DNA of 64,000 nt from Rhyacophila brunnea (Eukaryota > Arthropoda > Insecta > Trichoptera > Rhyacophilidae): positions 1,364,001 through 1,428,000 of the forward strand of contig JAGYXB010001324.1 of the NCBI GenBank assembly GCA_022495005.1. Direction: 5' to 3'. The position numbers were made by a program, and so were the translations under genes. The notes under the pieces are model-generated. The model saw nothing but the letters and a program-made list of their open reading frames with translations. It had not been told where the DNA came from and did not search any database. Within the stretch, counting starts at the first letter, position 1; every line of letters starts with the position of its first letter. Of this stretch, positions 11,721 through 24,114 are shown one piece after another.

Positions 11721-13165
11721 ATTTTTATATTATGGATTTTTATCTAAAAATAAATAACTATAAACTAAAGAATTCTGCTGTTGTAGCTGAGTTTATGTTA
11801 AAGAAATTGTCAGATATATATTTTTTAATAAAAGTAAAATCTACTTTACTCAATATTCAATATTTTTATAGTTTATAATTAAATTTAACGTAATTTATAT
11901 GGAAAAGTATATTATGATAATTATATGTTTGTATAATCATAGTAACAATGTAGTCTGTATAATTTATAAGTTAATTCGCTCAGATTAAAAAATCAAAGAA
12001 ATAGAGAAAAAGTTATATTAAGCTTATTTTAATTAAAAAAATATGTATAATATTGCTAAAAATGACTTTTTAGTAAACTGATGATGCGATAGAATATTCG
12101 AATATTTTATTAGAGATTGATTGACAAAGAATCGTAAATTACAATAAATCGAATTGAGAATCGTCTCGAAGAGTTTTAATAGGTCACCATTATCGATAAA
12201 ACGACAAGAAAATGGTTTTACACTAAGCCTGACTCTTTTCCTTCTCGATCGTACTGAGATACTGCGCGAAGTATATGAGATGTAGCAGTATTTATTGAAA
12301 TATGTAAAATTTCAACGAAATAAATAAATGATTCCCGTTTGAATAAATTGAATAAAATACTGTTTACCATAAGTAATTCGGTAAAACAGTTTCTGTCGCA
12401 ATCTCCATAGTATTTTTTTTTTACCTAAATGTAAATGTTAAGTATATAATTTAGGTAAAATAGTCTAATATATCACATGGCAAAAACATTTTCATTGTAG
12501 GTTTATGTTGTACATACTATACAAATCGTAGTCACTGCCTCGAAATACAATTATTATCATGCTTTAGAATTTGGAGACGCAGTCTTCGTATAGAGTAATT
12601 TGGCGAATACCTAACTTTGATGAAAAGTTTAATCTAAATTATTGGTTCAAAAATGTATTCCGTGAAATTGATAAATGACACAATCGTTCGTTCGGGTCTC
12701 ACACAATTCAATTTTCCAGCGAGCTAAACAGTGCAGTATCATGCGCAATCGATAATAGAAAACGAAATAAGTAGAAAGTATTGAGAATTGGAAAAAATAG
12801 TACAATATCTGAAGTATGATTGAGTTTATGGTAAGGATTTAGTGTTCACCGTCTTTTGTTTCATGAGTCATGTATTCGTATCCGGTAACTGAGTCAATTT
12901 TACGAGCCGTTTTTTACTCAATGCCGGTGTTTGGATTCAATTGACGAACCCAAGGTATATATCAAATAGATAATAAATAATAATCAAAGTAAAATATGAC
13001 ATTTTGAATTATAACAAAACTAGAAGACATCACGTTTTCAATGCTGTAGTCTGTAGCTACTTTTTTTGACCATGTCAGTTCATAAAAAGATTATATGGGC
13101 TAACTGATTTTTATTTTGAAGAGAAATGGATGTTACCCACTTGTTCAACCTATTAGGTCTATACT
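11721..13165. other. AT-rich non-coding DNA
   Basis: No gene, RNA or defined repeat was recognised. Confidence 0.4.
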
Positions 13166-13167
13166 CT

Positions 13168-13243
13168 GACTCCAAACACATTGAAAAACAATGTGTGTAT
13201 TTTCCAGACCCAGTATTAAAACCTGGGACTCATGAAATTATAA
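13168..13243 (+). repeat. Fragment of the SINE family found complete at 49295
   Basis: From about 13183 the sequence (AACAATGTGTGTATTTTCC, then AGACCCAG...AAACCTGGGA) follows the body at 49398-49470 closely. The preceding 15 bases (13168-13182) are the exact reverse complement of the corresponding 15 bases in the other copy (49383-49397). The tRNA-like head is absent. Confidence 0.6.
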
Positions 13244-15280
13244 GTAATTACTTTAGCATTATAAATTCGTAATTGTATCCTGTTTTTATTTAAATTAATT
13301 TGCACAACTTCTTTTGGTGTAATATGTTAAGTTATGCTTGATTAAAATTAAATTAAAGTTATTTCAAATTTATAATAATATTATCTTAAATATTTAGTAT
13401 GTTTGAAAAATAATGTAAATAATTTTATAAATAGGTATTTTCAAAGAGTTTTATAATAAAATGATTTAAGGGTCAAAGGCATAGTTAATTTAAATGCTTA
13501 GTGGCGTAAAGTATCGCTTAGTTTCACGCAGCCGAAATATTATGACTCAGTGACAGTGAGAAAAACATAATATTATGAAGTATTTGTAAAAATAACGTAT
13601 TCGTTATGCTAACCAAACGGCGACTATGCATTTCGCTATAAGAAGAATTGCTTTCGAATAAATCCGATTTATTTGAGATTTTATTTTGTTTTACTTTTTT
13701 GTGCGATTTATACTCGGAAATAATAGAATATTGTTATCTACATTTCAACATAATAGCGGTGATAATGTTTTTCAGGCACATCATCAGCCGGCGATAATGT
13801 GTCAGTTTCTGGCATATTATATGGTTGGGGACGCCAGTGACGAAGGAAAAAGCTCTGGCAGAGATTTCATGAAATAAAACACGTGGACGCGGGGAGAAAT
13901 AAAATGAATGTATGTATGTGATTCGAACGAGATGTATGCTTTTGTAAATGGCCATGTTCGTGAGGTGCATGCAAAAGTGCGGGATTACCTACCAAAAGCT
14001 TTCTACTTTTCCTCGCTGCCTTGTTGTCCCATTTGTCATAATTCTATCAAAGAAATGTGCACTATAACCATTTTATATATTCCACAATATCTAACGCAAA
14101 ACATTTTATTACATACATTATGGTATGTTTCACATTCATTAATTTTAATGTCGTTGAAATGATTCACAATATACAGACATCACAAAAAAGACCTTCGCAA
14201 TGAAAATTAAAAAATATAATTTGATTTCATTTTGGGACAGCGGAAAAATGTACAACAATTCTCGACGACTACGAGTTGCTTGGTAATTTTATAACAGAAT
14301 TTCTCTTCAGCAAAAAAAGATGAAGTTATAAAAATTAGTCATAGTACTGACATTTATATTGTTCTTTGTCAGTAGATTTATTTGACATGACATTATAATA
14401 TAATGCTTATTGTGAAATTTGTTTTTTTTTAATAAAATTTAATAAATTATCACCACTTATTATATAAATATTATGAAATATATACCCAATATTTTTTTAG
14501 TTATAAATAAAAATAGTAATCTAAAAAACGGATCATTGGGAACAAGATTTTACTATAAATTTTGAAATCCAAAGAATAATTTTAATGGTTTACAATAAAT
14601 ATGAAATAATTCACATTAATAAGTGATACAATTATTTACTCCTGGTTTCCGCTTGGAAAATCTAGCTAATGATGTTAATTAAAATAAGTAAAATTTTATA
14701 GTAAATCTCTGCGTGAACGTTTCTTATTAATAAAAATTAAACTTTGACTGCATTGAGCCATACATCACACCGTGTGGATATTATAATAAAATAGTTTTGA
14801 ATTCAAAATGAAATTCATTTCACAGGAAAATTATTTACAAAGCGGGTGGTATAATTAATTAAAGAATATTAAAATAACATGGACACAGGAATTGTCTGAA
14901 AATCTTTCCTACCTCCTAAATGTTAATTTCGATAAATAATAATACAAAAATATGTCGAGTTACCAAATTGCATACGTACGTGTTTGTTATATTGCGAGAC
15001 TGGCAATGAGATCAAAATAATTTATTCAAGGATTGATTTAATTTAATCGAGCTGTGTTGAAAACATCCTAACGTGAATTAATAAAAATAACTAAAAAAAA
15101 TGATTCATAGTAAATCACGACCAGGATCATTGTAGTATTCGCTCTATTGTCTGCTACCCGGAGAATTTGGTGGAGCTGCATTCGCATCAATCACGAAAGT
15201 TCTCAAGTCACAAATCCGGCGCTATATTCTGCTCGTTTACCGTTCATCATTTCTTGGATAACGAGTTGGGAATACTTTGT
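13244..15280. other. Non-coding DNA with unassigned open frames
   Basis: Open frames near 13686-13877 and 13908-14162 encode unremarkable sequence with no recognised family. The patch 13780-13900 is slightly GC-richer. The rest is AT-rich, with nothing that I can name. Confidence 0.35.
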
Positions 15281-15288
15281 CATATCAT

Positions 15289-15660
15289 CATGGCCCCCAC
15301 ATCCTGAAGCGGGCCCCCAGGCTAGGATCTTTGGCGGGCCCCCTACCTATCGCTAAGGTTGTGACGTTCTACAGTTGCGTATTCTAAGCGGTGTTCGTGG
15401 TAAAATTAAGGGTACTTTTTAATACACCCACTTGAATTATGGAGTTGACAAATATCGACAAACAATACCTAATGAAAAATTGCATCGCCCAACCACATAA
15501 TTTTAAATTTTGGTATGCTTTTGGTGACATTTTTTTTCCTATTAGTGCAATTTTGTGAAGTGTGCTTATCTCACTTGGTTCTTCAATCCGCCATGACGGG
15601 CCCCCTTAAGCCCGGCCCCCAGGCTAGAGCCTTGGCAGCCCTCTCCTTGTGGGGGCCATG
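15289..15660. mobile_element. Short hAT-like MITE with GC-rich ends
   Basis: The ends are perfect inverted CATGGCCCCCACA / TGTGGGGGCCATG. They are flanked by 8-mers catatcat (15281-15288) and cttatcat (15661-15668), which differ at one base and fit an old 8-bp target duplication. Inside each end is a direct copy of GCCCCCAGGCTAG, near 15315 and 15616. The ends are strikingly GC-rich in otherwise AT-rich DNA. No coding capacity. Confidence 0.75.
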
Positions 15661-15668
15661 CTTATCAT

Positions 15669-16810
15669 AATGTCGCTGAAGTACTGTAGGTTTTTGGTTT
15701 TGGTTCTACGCAAAAACTTACCAGTTATTATCCATTCAATTGAGAACATCAGTATTATATTTATGTCACCCTATTAGTTCAAGGAGTTTTAAGTATGTAT
15801 ACATAAATATACAGACACATCACGAAAGCGTCATATTTACGTGTAATTTCCAGGTTTAGAGTCTACACCTCCATGCTATAGAAACGGATTTGGGCAATAT
15901 ATAACAGTGCAAACCATACGCAGTAAGTATCATGTTAAGGTTTCGATTGCTAAAGATACGTCTCATTTTGAGAAAGGGTCTTCTTATTTTCTCAATTTTT
16001 ATTGTTATTTTTTGAGACTGGTTCCATTTTTTATTAAACTTACGAAGCAATACTATATTATAGTTATATTCGTTATACAAGCATTTCGATATAATTATTG
16101 TTGAATATACGATTAAAAATTTAGTCAATACGTATTGTAATAATTTATTCTTAAAATTTTAATACATATCGAGACCGTTAAGCTAGAGGAACATAAGTAA
16201 CAATTTGAAACGTTACAGGAAAGCAATAAGTAAAAAGAATAATACTATCGGTTTTGTCAACTACCCGAACAAAAATAGATATAACTTAGTTATGGAATAA
16301 CTCTTGCTGACAAACTTTTCTGATGCTGAATATGACAAGAATGTCATTAAAAATCATTGACATTAAAGAACTAATTTTTAAAAAGTGTTCTTTACAATCC
16401 TCTGGCTTAGAAATCTTAATATATTCTATTTAAAACTGTAAATACATACATTATAACGATAAAAATTGACATATTTTCTTAATTGAAGTTATATTATATA
16501 ATTATGCATTATGTTTTTATCATACATTTAAAAAACTTGTAATAAAATATATATTGTGTATACCTAATATAATATAATAATAATATAAGTACATATTTTT
16601 AAAACAAATAGGCACATATTTACACGTTTTAATTAAATATCAGGAACCTCTGAACTTTATTATTATAGCTGATCGTGTATTTGAATGTCTACATGTAATA
16701 GCTATGATTCCCAATATTTTATTGTTTCAAGAAATCTTTGAATATTTATGTAAAATATTGGGGTCCTCTACTTGCTGAAGTTACACACGTAAAGCGGTAG
16801 ATTAAGCTCT
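15669..16810. other. AT-rich non-coding DNA
   Basis: No gene or defined repeat was recognised. Open frames on both strands around 15856-16128 are low-complexity. Confidence 0.4.
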
Positions 16811-16811
16811 A

Positions 16812-16865
16812 CGGTGGGTAGGTAAATCGCCTGTTTCTGAAACCGAAGGCAAAGGTTCAAATATT
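16812..16865 (+). repeat. Possible degenerate tRNA-like SINE head
   Basis: GGTGGGTAGGTAAATCG resembles an A box and AAGGTTCAAATATT a B box, at tRNA-like spacing. Both are imperfect and no body or tail is visible. Confidence 0.3.
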
Positions 16866-17034
16866 TGTTAAAATTACACAATTATTATTTTTTCAGTATT
16901 CAGAAAGGCCATTCTGCCATCTCCATCTAAAAAATGTATATATTATTAAATGATAAATAACTCATAGTTTTGGAGTAGGTACGTCTAGTTGGATTATCAA
17001 TATTTTTATTATCCAACATCGAAACCTTTATAAT

Positions 17035-17450
17035 TTGTCCAAGAAGACAAAATTCCAGGTATACAACGTGACCGAGAAACCAAAAGTTATGCGTGGGTGT
17101 GAGGCTAACGGAGAAACAAGAGAAGGCGTATTCGAAAATAAAATTCTCCGAAAAATACTTGAACCGGAAAACAAAGGTGGCGCATTTGAACGATCGGTGA
17201 GCTCTCAAACAAATTTAAGCCTAATATAATATTTAATATCTTGAGGGCGCGAAGACTCAGGCCGGTCATGTTCTTAGATGAGATGGATCTAGAATTCTAC
17301 ATCATGTTTATGAAGGAACCTCAGTAGGCATTCGATCACTGGTTCGTACACAGAGGAGACCGATAATTGATGAACAACTTCAATAGAGACGTACAGAGGA
17401 TGGAGAGTTTGGGACGGAAATTCCTGGATGATGATTACGTAGTTGGCTAT
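17035..17450 (+). pseudogene. LINE reverse transcriptase C-terminal domain, frameshifted
   Basis: The first open segment reads MRGCEANGETREG then VFENKILRKILEPENKGG, matching the LINE motif YGCEaWtlT...FExKiLRkIxGPvxExG-eWRxRxNxEL. In another frame downstream comes RARRLR.AGHVLRWDGSRI then words like GxRSxxRxQRRP, matching RLRWxGHVxRM...GxRxxGRPxxRW. The two parts are in the right order and spacing. Catalytic palm motifs are missing, so this is a 5'-truncated, frameshifted relic. It appears to be a different LINE lineage from the RTE-type pieces at 7.6 and 63 kb. Confidence 0.65.
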
Positions 17451-17454
17451 GTAA

Positions 17455-18920
17455 ATTTAAAAAAATATTTTTTTAACTTAAATTTTTATTATTATTATCG
17501 ACTGTCTTAACTTCAGAGATTATCCTAACACAATTACAAAAAGTACAAAGTTATATTTTCTTCACAAACTTTTAAAATTCTCGCGGAACCCCGGATACGA
17601 GTTCGCGGCGTTCTTGTTGGGAATCATTGTGAAAATCACTCACCATTTAATAATATGATCCAATCAGATTCCGATCTTTAATTAAAATGTCGGAAGTAGT
17701 ATTAACATCGTTGATTGTAATCTCACAATGACCTTAACAAGGATTGATGGCAAACATAATTAATTTGAAACCGGGTTAGTAATTAAATTATCTGAAAATA
17801 AATTGTGTTCGATAAGCAATTCTGGAACAGGTCGGAGAATTCTCCGCCCTCTAAGGAATACATCTGAATTACTTACTTAAAATTTACGGTGAATGGGCCA
17901 CAGGTATGAACATTTATTATAAATACGAACGAGAGTTACGTTGTTGGAATGCAGGAATCTACCATTATGAGAATAGTTTTGAAACAACTAGTTGGCTGAT
18001 TGTTTGAATTCGAACAATATTGCTTCGAAAACTTAATATTAGACGGCAGGCAACAACTGCCGCGTTGGTGTTAATTTAACGTTCATTACGGCCAAGTTAT
18101 CAAGTTTGATAAGCAATCATGCACCGACTCAGCGGAATAGTCTTTTTTTCCGGAGGTAGCGATATTGATATAAAGCCAGTGGAGTTCTTACGCCTTCAAC
18201 ACTGCCAACAGGTAACAGTTCCCTTGACAGCTGAGTATGATCGATTCTTGCTTGTTATACAGAACAGTTTTCAATATTGTGAATTTTATGTAAATATTAT
18301 TCTTTTTGGCGCTGTAACGACTTCATCGAGGAGAGAAAATGGTTTACTTTTATACAATTTTATACTTCTTTCTGGTGCCAAAGCTCTATAGGTATTGATT
18401 AGTTCCAGCATTCATCTCCATACTGTGTGTCTAACGTTCAATCTTCCCTACAGTTTTGGGATCCGAATGTCTTCAAATCTAATACGTCACAATCCTTACA
18501 TCATGTACGAAGACTAACACCACGTCACTGCGGTTTTATTGTTGTGATGGTTTCTTCTATTATGCATTTATTATCAGATGGTAAACTACTTGTATATAGT
18601 TTTAAATACATACTGTAAAATATGCGCAGATAATGTGATTATAAAACACATTATTTTAGTATATCTGTATTTATTATTTTTTTCTAAGACAAAATATTAT
18701 TGACATGTTCAATACTCGGTAAATGATATTTTTTTTATTGTGTACTTACTTTTTTATTTCTAAATCAATAATAAATATTGTATTTTGTTATATTATAATA
18801 ATAATATTAACTAACCGTATTATTTTATTATGATTGTTATATTATATTCTTTATTTAATTTTTATATTATTTCTTTCATCGGTGTATACACTATTAATAT
18901 CTTCTAATTCTTCTCGCTAA
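17455..18920. other. Non-coding DNA with unassigned GC-richer patches
   Basis: Open frames at 18119-18391 and 18427-18618 have no recognised domain. The patch 17580-17610 is GC-rich for a few dozen bases. The region from about 18640 to 18900 is extremely AT-rich. Confidence 0.35.
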
Positions 18921-18924
18921 AACC

Positions 18925-19128
18925 TTATGTGAATGTTGGCTTCCTCCAGCATCCCCCTTAATCCAGGTCTATTCACAGCCACTTCTCTACAGTTTTAGAC
19001 GCTCAAAAAAATGTCTCTCAATCTTGTACAATGTCGACTAGTTCTTTATTTTTCTTCCGGCTTCACAAATGTCAGTATATTGTTAAGATATCCAATAAGA
19101 ACTGATTTGATGGATTGTGCGATTGAAT
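18925..19128 (-). mobile_element. Possible LINE C-terminal relic, interrupted by a hairpin element
   Basis: On the minus strand, 18940-19000 reads NCREVAVNRPGLRGMLEEAN. This resembles the terminal NWRExAxDRxxWRxLLEEA motif of non-LTR retrotransposons but is weaker than the other LINE pieces. Related, less AT-rich sequence resumes beyond the inserted hairpin at about 19275-19340. Alternatively it is unrelated DNA. Confidence 0.35.
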
Positions 19129-19270
19129 GGCGTGTCCACATTGGCAACAAGTTGTTGGCAGCCTCATTAAATTTCACGATAATTATCATAAATTATAAAT
19201 GACCATAAATTAATTTAATTGAAATTTAATGAGGTTGCCAGTAACTTGTTGCAAATGTGGACACCGCTTA
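19129..19270. mobile_element. Small foldback (hairpin) MITE
   Basis: The left arm at about 19129-19177 starts GGCGTGTCCACATTGGCAAC. The reverse complement of the right arm (about 19218-19270) starts GCGGTGTCCACATTTGCAAC, and both arms run on through AACAAGTT...CCTCATTAAATTTCA. About 50-bp arms with few mismatches enclose an AT-rich loop of about 40 bp. No coding capacity and no certain target-site duplication. Confidence 0.75.
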
Positions 19271-20140
19271 AGATCTGTCGTATCTCTGGCTTCTGTGTCC
19301 TGTATATCATTGCGGGCCCAAAGATACCAAGCAGCACACACTGGTAAATCGTGCGCTGTTGTGTACCTACGTAAATAGATATTTAAAATGACAACATGAA
19401 CACTGGAAAATTATTGTTGATTTTCAATTCGTATTCATGCATTTTTTGTTTTGGTATTTTAAAACGATGATATTTTTATTTAAAGTTAAATGAAAATAAA
19501 TATATTTTTTAAATAAAATACTACTAATAAAGCTGATATAGTATTCGATCATGCTACTATAATATTTAAATAAGTTTTAAACAAGGTTCCAATAATAACG
19601 TTGTCTAATAGTTGGTACTTACGACATAATTTAGTAGTAGTTTAAAAAAAAATAAAAACCCACTTATTTATTCAAAAAAACTCCAAATGCAATATGATTA
19701 TGCTGATAAAACTTCCAGTTACGTATATAATAAATTATGAAATAAAAAGCTAAATCAAAATTAAGCAGATGCTAAACTGCTTAATCATATTATAATAAAT
19801 TCGACAAAATAGTTAGTCACGCAAATTTTATAACATGAATAACAACATTGCCTTAATATTTTTCCTTTAATAATTATCATGATTAAAATCGTCAAAATTA
19901 CGGTAAAACCTTAGCTCTACGCCACTCAGATCTAGTGCTACAGTTGATGGCGTTTGGCGTAGAACACCTTTGTTTATGAAATTTCTCAGAAATTCCCCGC
20001 ACCCGTGATTAATTATTGCGCCTCGTTTAACCCTCACCCGCCGACACGGCGTTGCCTACAATTAATGCTAGCATTACTATGATTCTACGATAATAACTAG
20101 CATATTTGTACGTAGTTGACGGGCATGTTTGACGAATATA
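19271..20140. other. AT-rich non-coding DNA
   Basis: No gene was recognised. A short inverted word pair around TACGCCA (near 19920) and TGGCGTA (near 19954) is present without further structure. Confidence 0.4.
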
Positions 20141-21471
20141 TTAAGGGGGGACATGCTCGTCGAAGGTCAAAATTGAGTTTTTATTGTATTTTCAAACCAT
20201 GATCCTGGACACTCCGTAAACGTTGTAGATAATATATTTATATAATTTTGAAGCCTTATTATCCTTTATAGTTATTTTAAACATTTCATGACTGCATAAA
20301 GTATTTTTGTTACATAAAATAGTATTCTTTTAAACCTCTCGCTCTAATGTTTTAGAAATAGTCATATTTCAGTACATAAATGTGCAGTGGTGTTAAGATT
20401 TTTACATTTATTAATTTTTAAACGCATTTATAAAACCATCAGTATAATTTATGTCGACATTATTATAGTGAAATATTTACGATAAAAAATTATATTAATA
20501 ATCTCTGTGATCCCAAATTTGACAAAAATTAGGCATTTTATTATTCAAAAAATCGGCAAGATTAACACATTTCAAGATGATTTTAAAGATATTTATTAAA
20601 AGCTATGTTTTTGACAATTCAAGTGTGATAAAAATATTATGAATAATGATTGCTTTATAATAATTATTGACCTAAGAATAAGGTAGTGTTTTTTTGAAAT
20701 ACGCCATTTCTTTTGTCATTCCCCAGTAGTTAAGCTACAACATACAGCCGTAGCCATAAATTGACAAACTATAATTAAAGTAGGGAAAAAAATTATGTTA
20801 ACGCGCGTGTCAATATCATTTTACTCCCTACTTCAATTATAGTTTGTCAATTTATGGCTACGGCCGTATGTTGTAGCTTAACCACTAGGGAATGACAAAA
20901 GAAATGGCGTATTTCAAAAAAACACTACCTTATTCTTAGGTCAATAATTATTATAAAGCAATCATTATTCATAAGATATTTATCACACTTGAATAGTCAA
21001 AGACATAGCTTATAATAAGTATCTTTAGAATCATCTTCAAATGTGTTAATCTTACCGATTTTTTGAATAATAAAATGCCTAATTCTTGTCAAATTTGGGA
21101 TCACAGAGATTATCAATATAATTTTTTATCGTGAATATTTTACAAAAATTATCTCGTAATAAATTATACTAATGGTTTCATAAATGCGTTTAAAATTAAT
21201 AAACGTAAAAAATCTTAACACCACTACACAGTTATGTACCGAAATATGACTATATTCTAAAACATTAGAGCGAGAGGTTTAAAAGAATACTATTTTATGT
21301 AACAAAAATACTTCATGCAGTCATCAAATGTTTAAAATAACTATAAAGGATAATAACGCTTCAAAAATATATAAATAGACCATCTACAACGTTTAAGGAG
21401 TGTCCAGGATCATGGTTTGAATATACAATAAAAACTCAATTTTGACCTTCGACGAGCATGTCCCCCCTTAA
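20141..21471. mobile_element. Giant TTAA-bounded foldback element (1.33-kb near-perfect palindrome)
   Basis: The left end is TTAAGGGGGGACATGCTCGT and the right end is its exact inverse, both starting at a TTAA (20141-20144 and 21468-21471). The two halves are reverse complements over about 645 bp each. The only unpaired centre is 38 bp (20787-20824). By eye the arms differ at a few percent of positions plus small indels; the innermost 50 bp (for example GTAGCCATAAATTGACAAAC) match with only one or two differences. TTAA target sites are characteristic of piggyBac-type and some other transposases. There is no open frame of note, so it would be non-autonomous. If transcribed, it would form a very long double-stranded RNA. 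Confidence 0.9.
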
Positions 21472-21984
21472 TGAGCGTAATCTAACTGTGTTTTGAACGT
21501 TTTATTGTCAATATTTGATGGCTTTACTGTCAAAGACAATTATTAGCATGGTGACATTAGATGGGATGTAATGTAATGTGGCTTGTCCAATAATTAGTTT
21601 CATAGGTGCGTTTCGAAATTTGCATTATATTAAGTGGGACTTGTTTGATAATTTCAGAATTGAATAAAAATGTCACAATACTGATGCAATGAGCAAAACA
21701 GTCCTTATATAAGAATCTTATTATCAAATACAACATAATTCTATGAAATAAACTGTTGAGTAACCGAAAAAAACAGCAGTGGACTAAATAATATAAAAAA
21801 ATGAGATATGTATATAAGAAATAAGAATTTGAACAATTCATTACGAATGTAAATGAATATTTTTCGTGTTAATATTACAGTTTGCCAACAAAATTTGAAA
21901 TACCTACGTAAAAGTGGTCATTAGTTAGGTATTGAAACTAAGGTGCTCATCTATACGATTAAGTATTTATAATGTGTGTACTAT
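21472..21984. other. AT-rich non-coding DNA
   Basis: No gene was recognised. A 94-codon open frame on the minus strand at 21557-21841 is hydrophobic and low-complexity, without motifs. Confidence 0.4.
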
Positions 21985-22130
21985 TTTACTTTTAATCTTC
22001 TGTTTCTATCTTATAGTGCGAGAGATGCGCCTAGACTTTTCCCAACCATGCATTGGCCACCACGATGACTGCGTCAATGGCTTTAAACATAACATCAATG
22101 ATGCAGCTGCAGCTGTCCCTAGACAAAATG
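21985..22130 (+). repeat. Dispersed repeat family A, copy 1
   Basis: The run CTTCTGTTTCTATC, GCGAGAGATGCGC, TAGACTTTTCCCA, CACCACGATGACTGCGTCAA and GGCTTTAAACATAACATC matches, in the same order and spacing, the sequence at 35370-35530 with about 75-80% identity by eye. The family is not identified. The shared segment is much less AT-rich than its surroundings, as expected of a former coding or functional part of a transposon. Confidence 0.5.
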
Positions 22131-23090
22131 CCGCCACATTTTTTTTATACAGTACTTTTTATCATCCTTTCATGACTCCAATATCTAAGAATTGTGTTGA
22201 ATGGATACATTACTAACAATATATAGGTATCTACCTAAACTAATAAATCTAACTTAAATGCCATATCTGCTTCAATAGACAATATTGCGAGTACGGTTTC
22301 AGATAGGTACATTTAACGTGACGTCCAAGGACAACGGAAGTAAACTAGACATCGTGAACCCGACAAAAAAATAAAGTCCGGTTGTAAATTGTATAGTACT
22401 TATCTAATTAATACATATATTTTGTTTCCAACCAGTGAGCTGATTTTTTTAATGGAAAGATAATGTCCGTTATTACTAAGTTTGGGTGGCTTTCTATATA
22501 TACCCAATGATTCTCCTCGATTTGCCGTCCTTTGAGTAACTGCCGCCCCCAAGCGACGCTCAATCTGCCTACCCCACGGGACGTCACTATGCAGCTGGAT
22601 GTAACAAGCGGTCAAACCATTACCTATTTGATACAGTTTAAAGAACCATTGTAATATCTTTACTTATTCATAGGTACGCACGATCTTCCGATAAGTTACA
22701 TCAAGGACCAAGGTTAAGGTACATGCATTGATATTGGTATGTCAATGGGTACATGTTTACTTTTAATATGTACCTTAACTTTTATGTACCTCGTTATCGA
22801 TTGATTAAATTAGCAAAGTTATTTATTATGTACATTAATTATCTTACTGATTTCCCAATTACCATGTATTTTTTTTTTGTATTATAAAAACACATAGAAA
22901 TAACTGACTGTAGAAAATTAATTGTACACACTTGTCAGTGCTTCATTTGTCTTAAAATACATTAATTTGGTAAAAAATATCTTGATAATAACTTGAAAAA
23001 TAACTTTTTCATGGAATGATTAATTTGTATTGTGAACCCAGATGTATTCATGTGTTTTTTTTTATATAGATGATTGATATCATTATATTA
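22131..23090. other. Non-coding DNA with one GC-rich patch
   Basis: The patch 22490-22620 is GC-rich and stays open on the minus strand (part of 22400-22615), but I do not recognise its translation. It contains words such as TGACGTCCCGTGGGG that look like a transposon terminus. The remainder is AT-rich with nothing recognisable. Confidence 0.35.
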
Positions 23091-23092
23091 AC

Positions 23093-23220
23093 GGTCCTCG
23101 TGGTCCATTGCATAAGGCACTGACTTGACATTGGAGGTTTTGTGTTTGATTTCCGAGGAGGTCCCAATCCATCGTTGTGATTTTATTGCAAGCCTATATA
23201 TTTTTGTGATTGTTTCATTA
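23093..23220 (+). repeat. tRNA-derived SINE (same family as 40075-40176)
   Basis: The head carries TCGTGGTCCATTGCATAAGG (A-box region with GCA..AAGGCACTGACTT) and GTGTTTGATTTCCGAGG (B-box region). Downstream, ATATATTTTTGTGATTG is shared with the reverse-strand copy near 40.1 kb. It is diverged and probably inactive. Confidence 0.55.
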
Positions 23221-23756
23221 GTAGCAATACTACACTACTACTTCATTACTATCATTACATCTCATGGCTTGTTATAGTCTTACAAATAAAGAGAAGAATA
23301 ACATATTTTATGGTGTTAGCCGTCAATTATTGATGGAAAGGTATGACGTTATACATATTCCATATACTTTAATAAGCATCAAGACCGATTTCGTCCCCTT
23401 CAGTGGAACTAATTTATTCATGTGATCAGTTTAAAATGTCTCATTGAAGTGAACAAAATCGATCATAATGATTATTAAATTATGTAGAATAAGTACTTTA
23501 TAGTATTGTGCTTCATTTTAATTAATTAAAAATAATAACTCGTAAATGTAATCAACTATTAATCACAATATGTTAAAATAGTAGTTTATTTATTACAAAT
23601 ATACAGTAATATAAATTCTAATATAATACCCCATACCATATTATGATACCCCAAAACCATATGACCACTCATCAAAATGCATTCGTTAAACAGCGGCAAT
23701 TCAAATTTTTACTATCAAAATATATAATTGTAAGGAATATACAAGTATGCAATTAC

Positions 23757-23822
23757 TGAAATGCTCCGGTTTCCGGGTATATAGCGGGCAGTAGAAAGCC
23801 GTAACGTTACCGAAGCATTTCC
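23757..23822. repeat. 65-bp CpG-rich palindrome
   Basis: AAATGCTCCGGT at the left and ACCGAAGCATTT at the right are inverted copies with one mismatch. The intervening 40 bases are GC-rich (a CGGGTATATAGCGGGC run), unlike the flanks. It may be a very small MITE or a hairpin site. Confidence 0.45.
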
Positions 23823-24114
23823 CATGTGAAAACCCGCGTATAAAACATGACATGTTTATATTATTATACATGTCGAATGTAATAATGTTTGTGATTAAAT
23901 TTTAAAACGCTTATGCGGAAATTTCATACACCTGGTTACTCAACGAAGTAGTGAACCTTTTTTTAGGAGTGGAGCAATGAATATTTGTTTATTAAAATAT
24001 TTGAATCGCTTTTATTGTGGTGAAAATAATTATACTAAGCAATTATTTATAATATTTATAAGTTGAGTCGCCGAGAATTATGGGATTTAAATATAATTTC
24101 ACAAACCCGAAATA

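Noticed and set aside
12240..12300. Possible tRNA-like element
   Set aside because: No B box or paired arms could be found.
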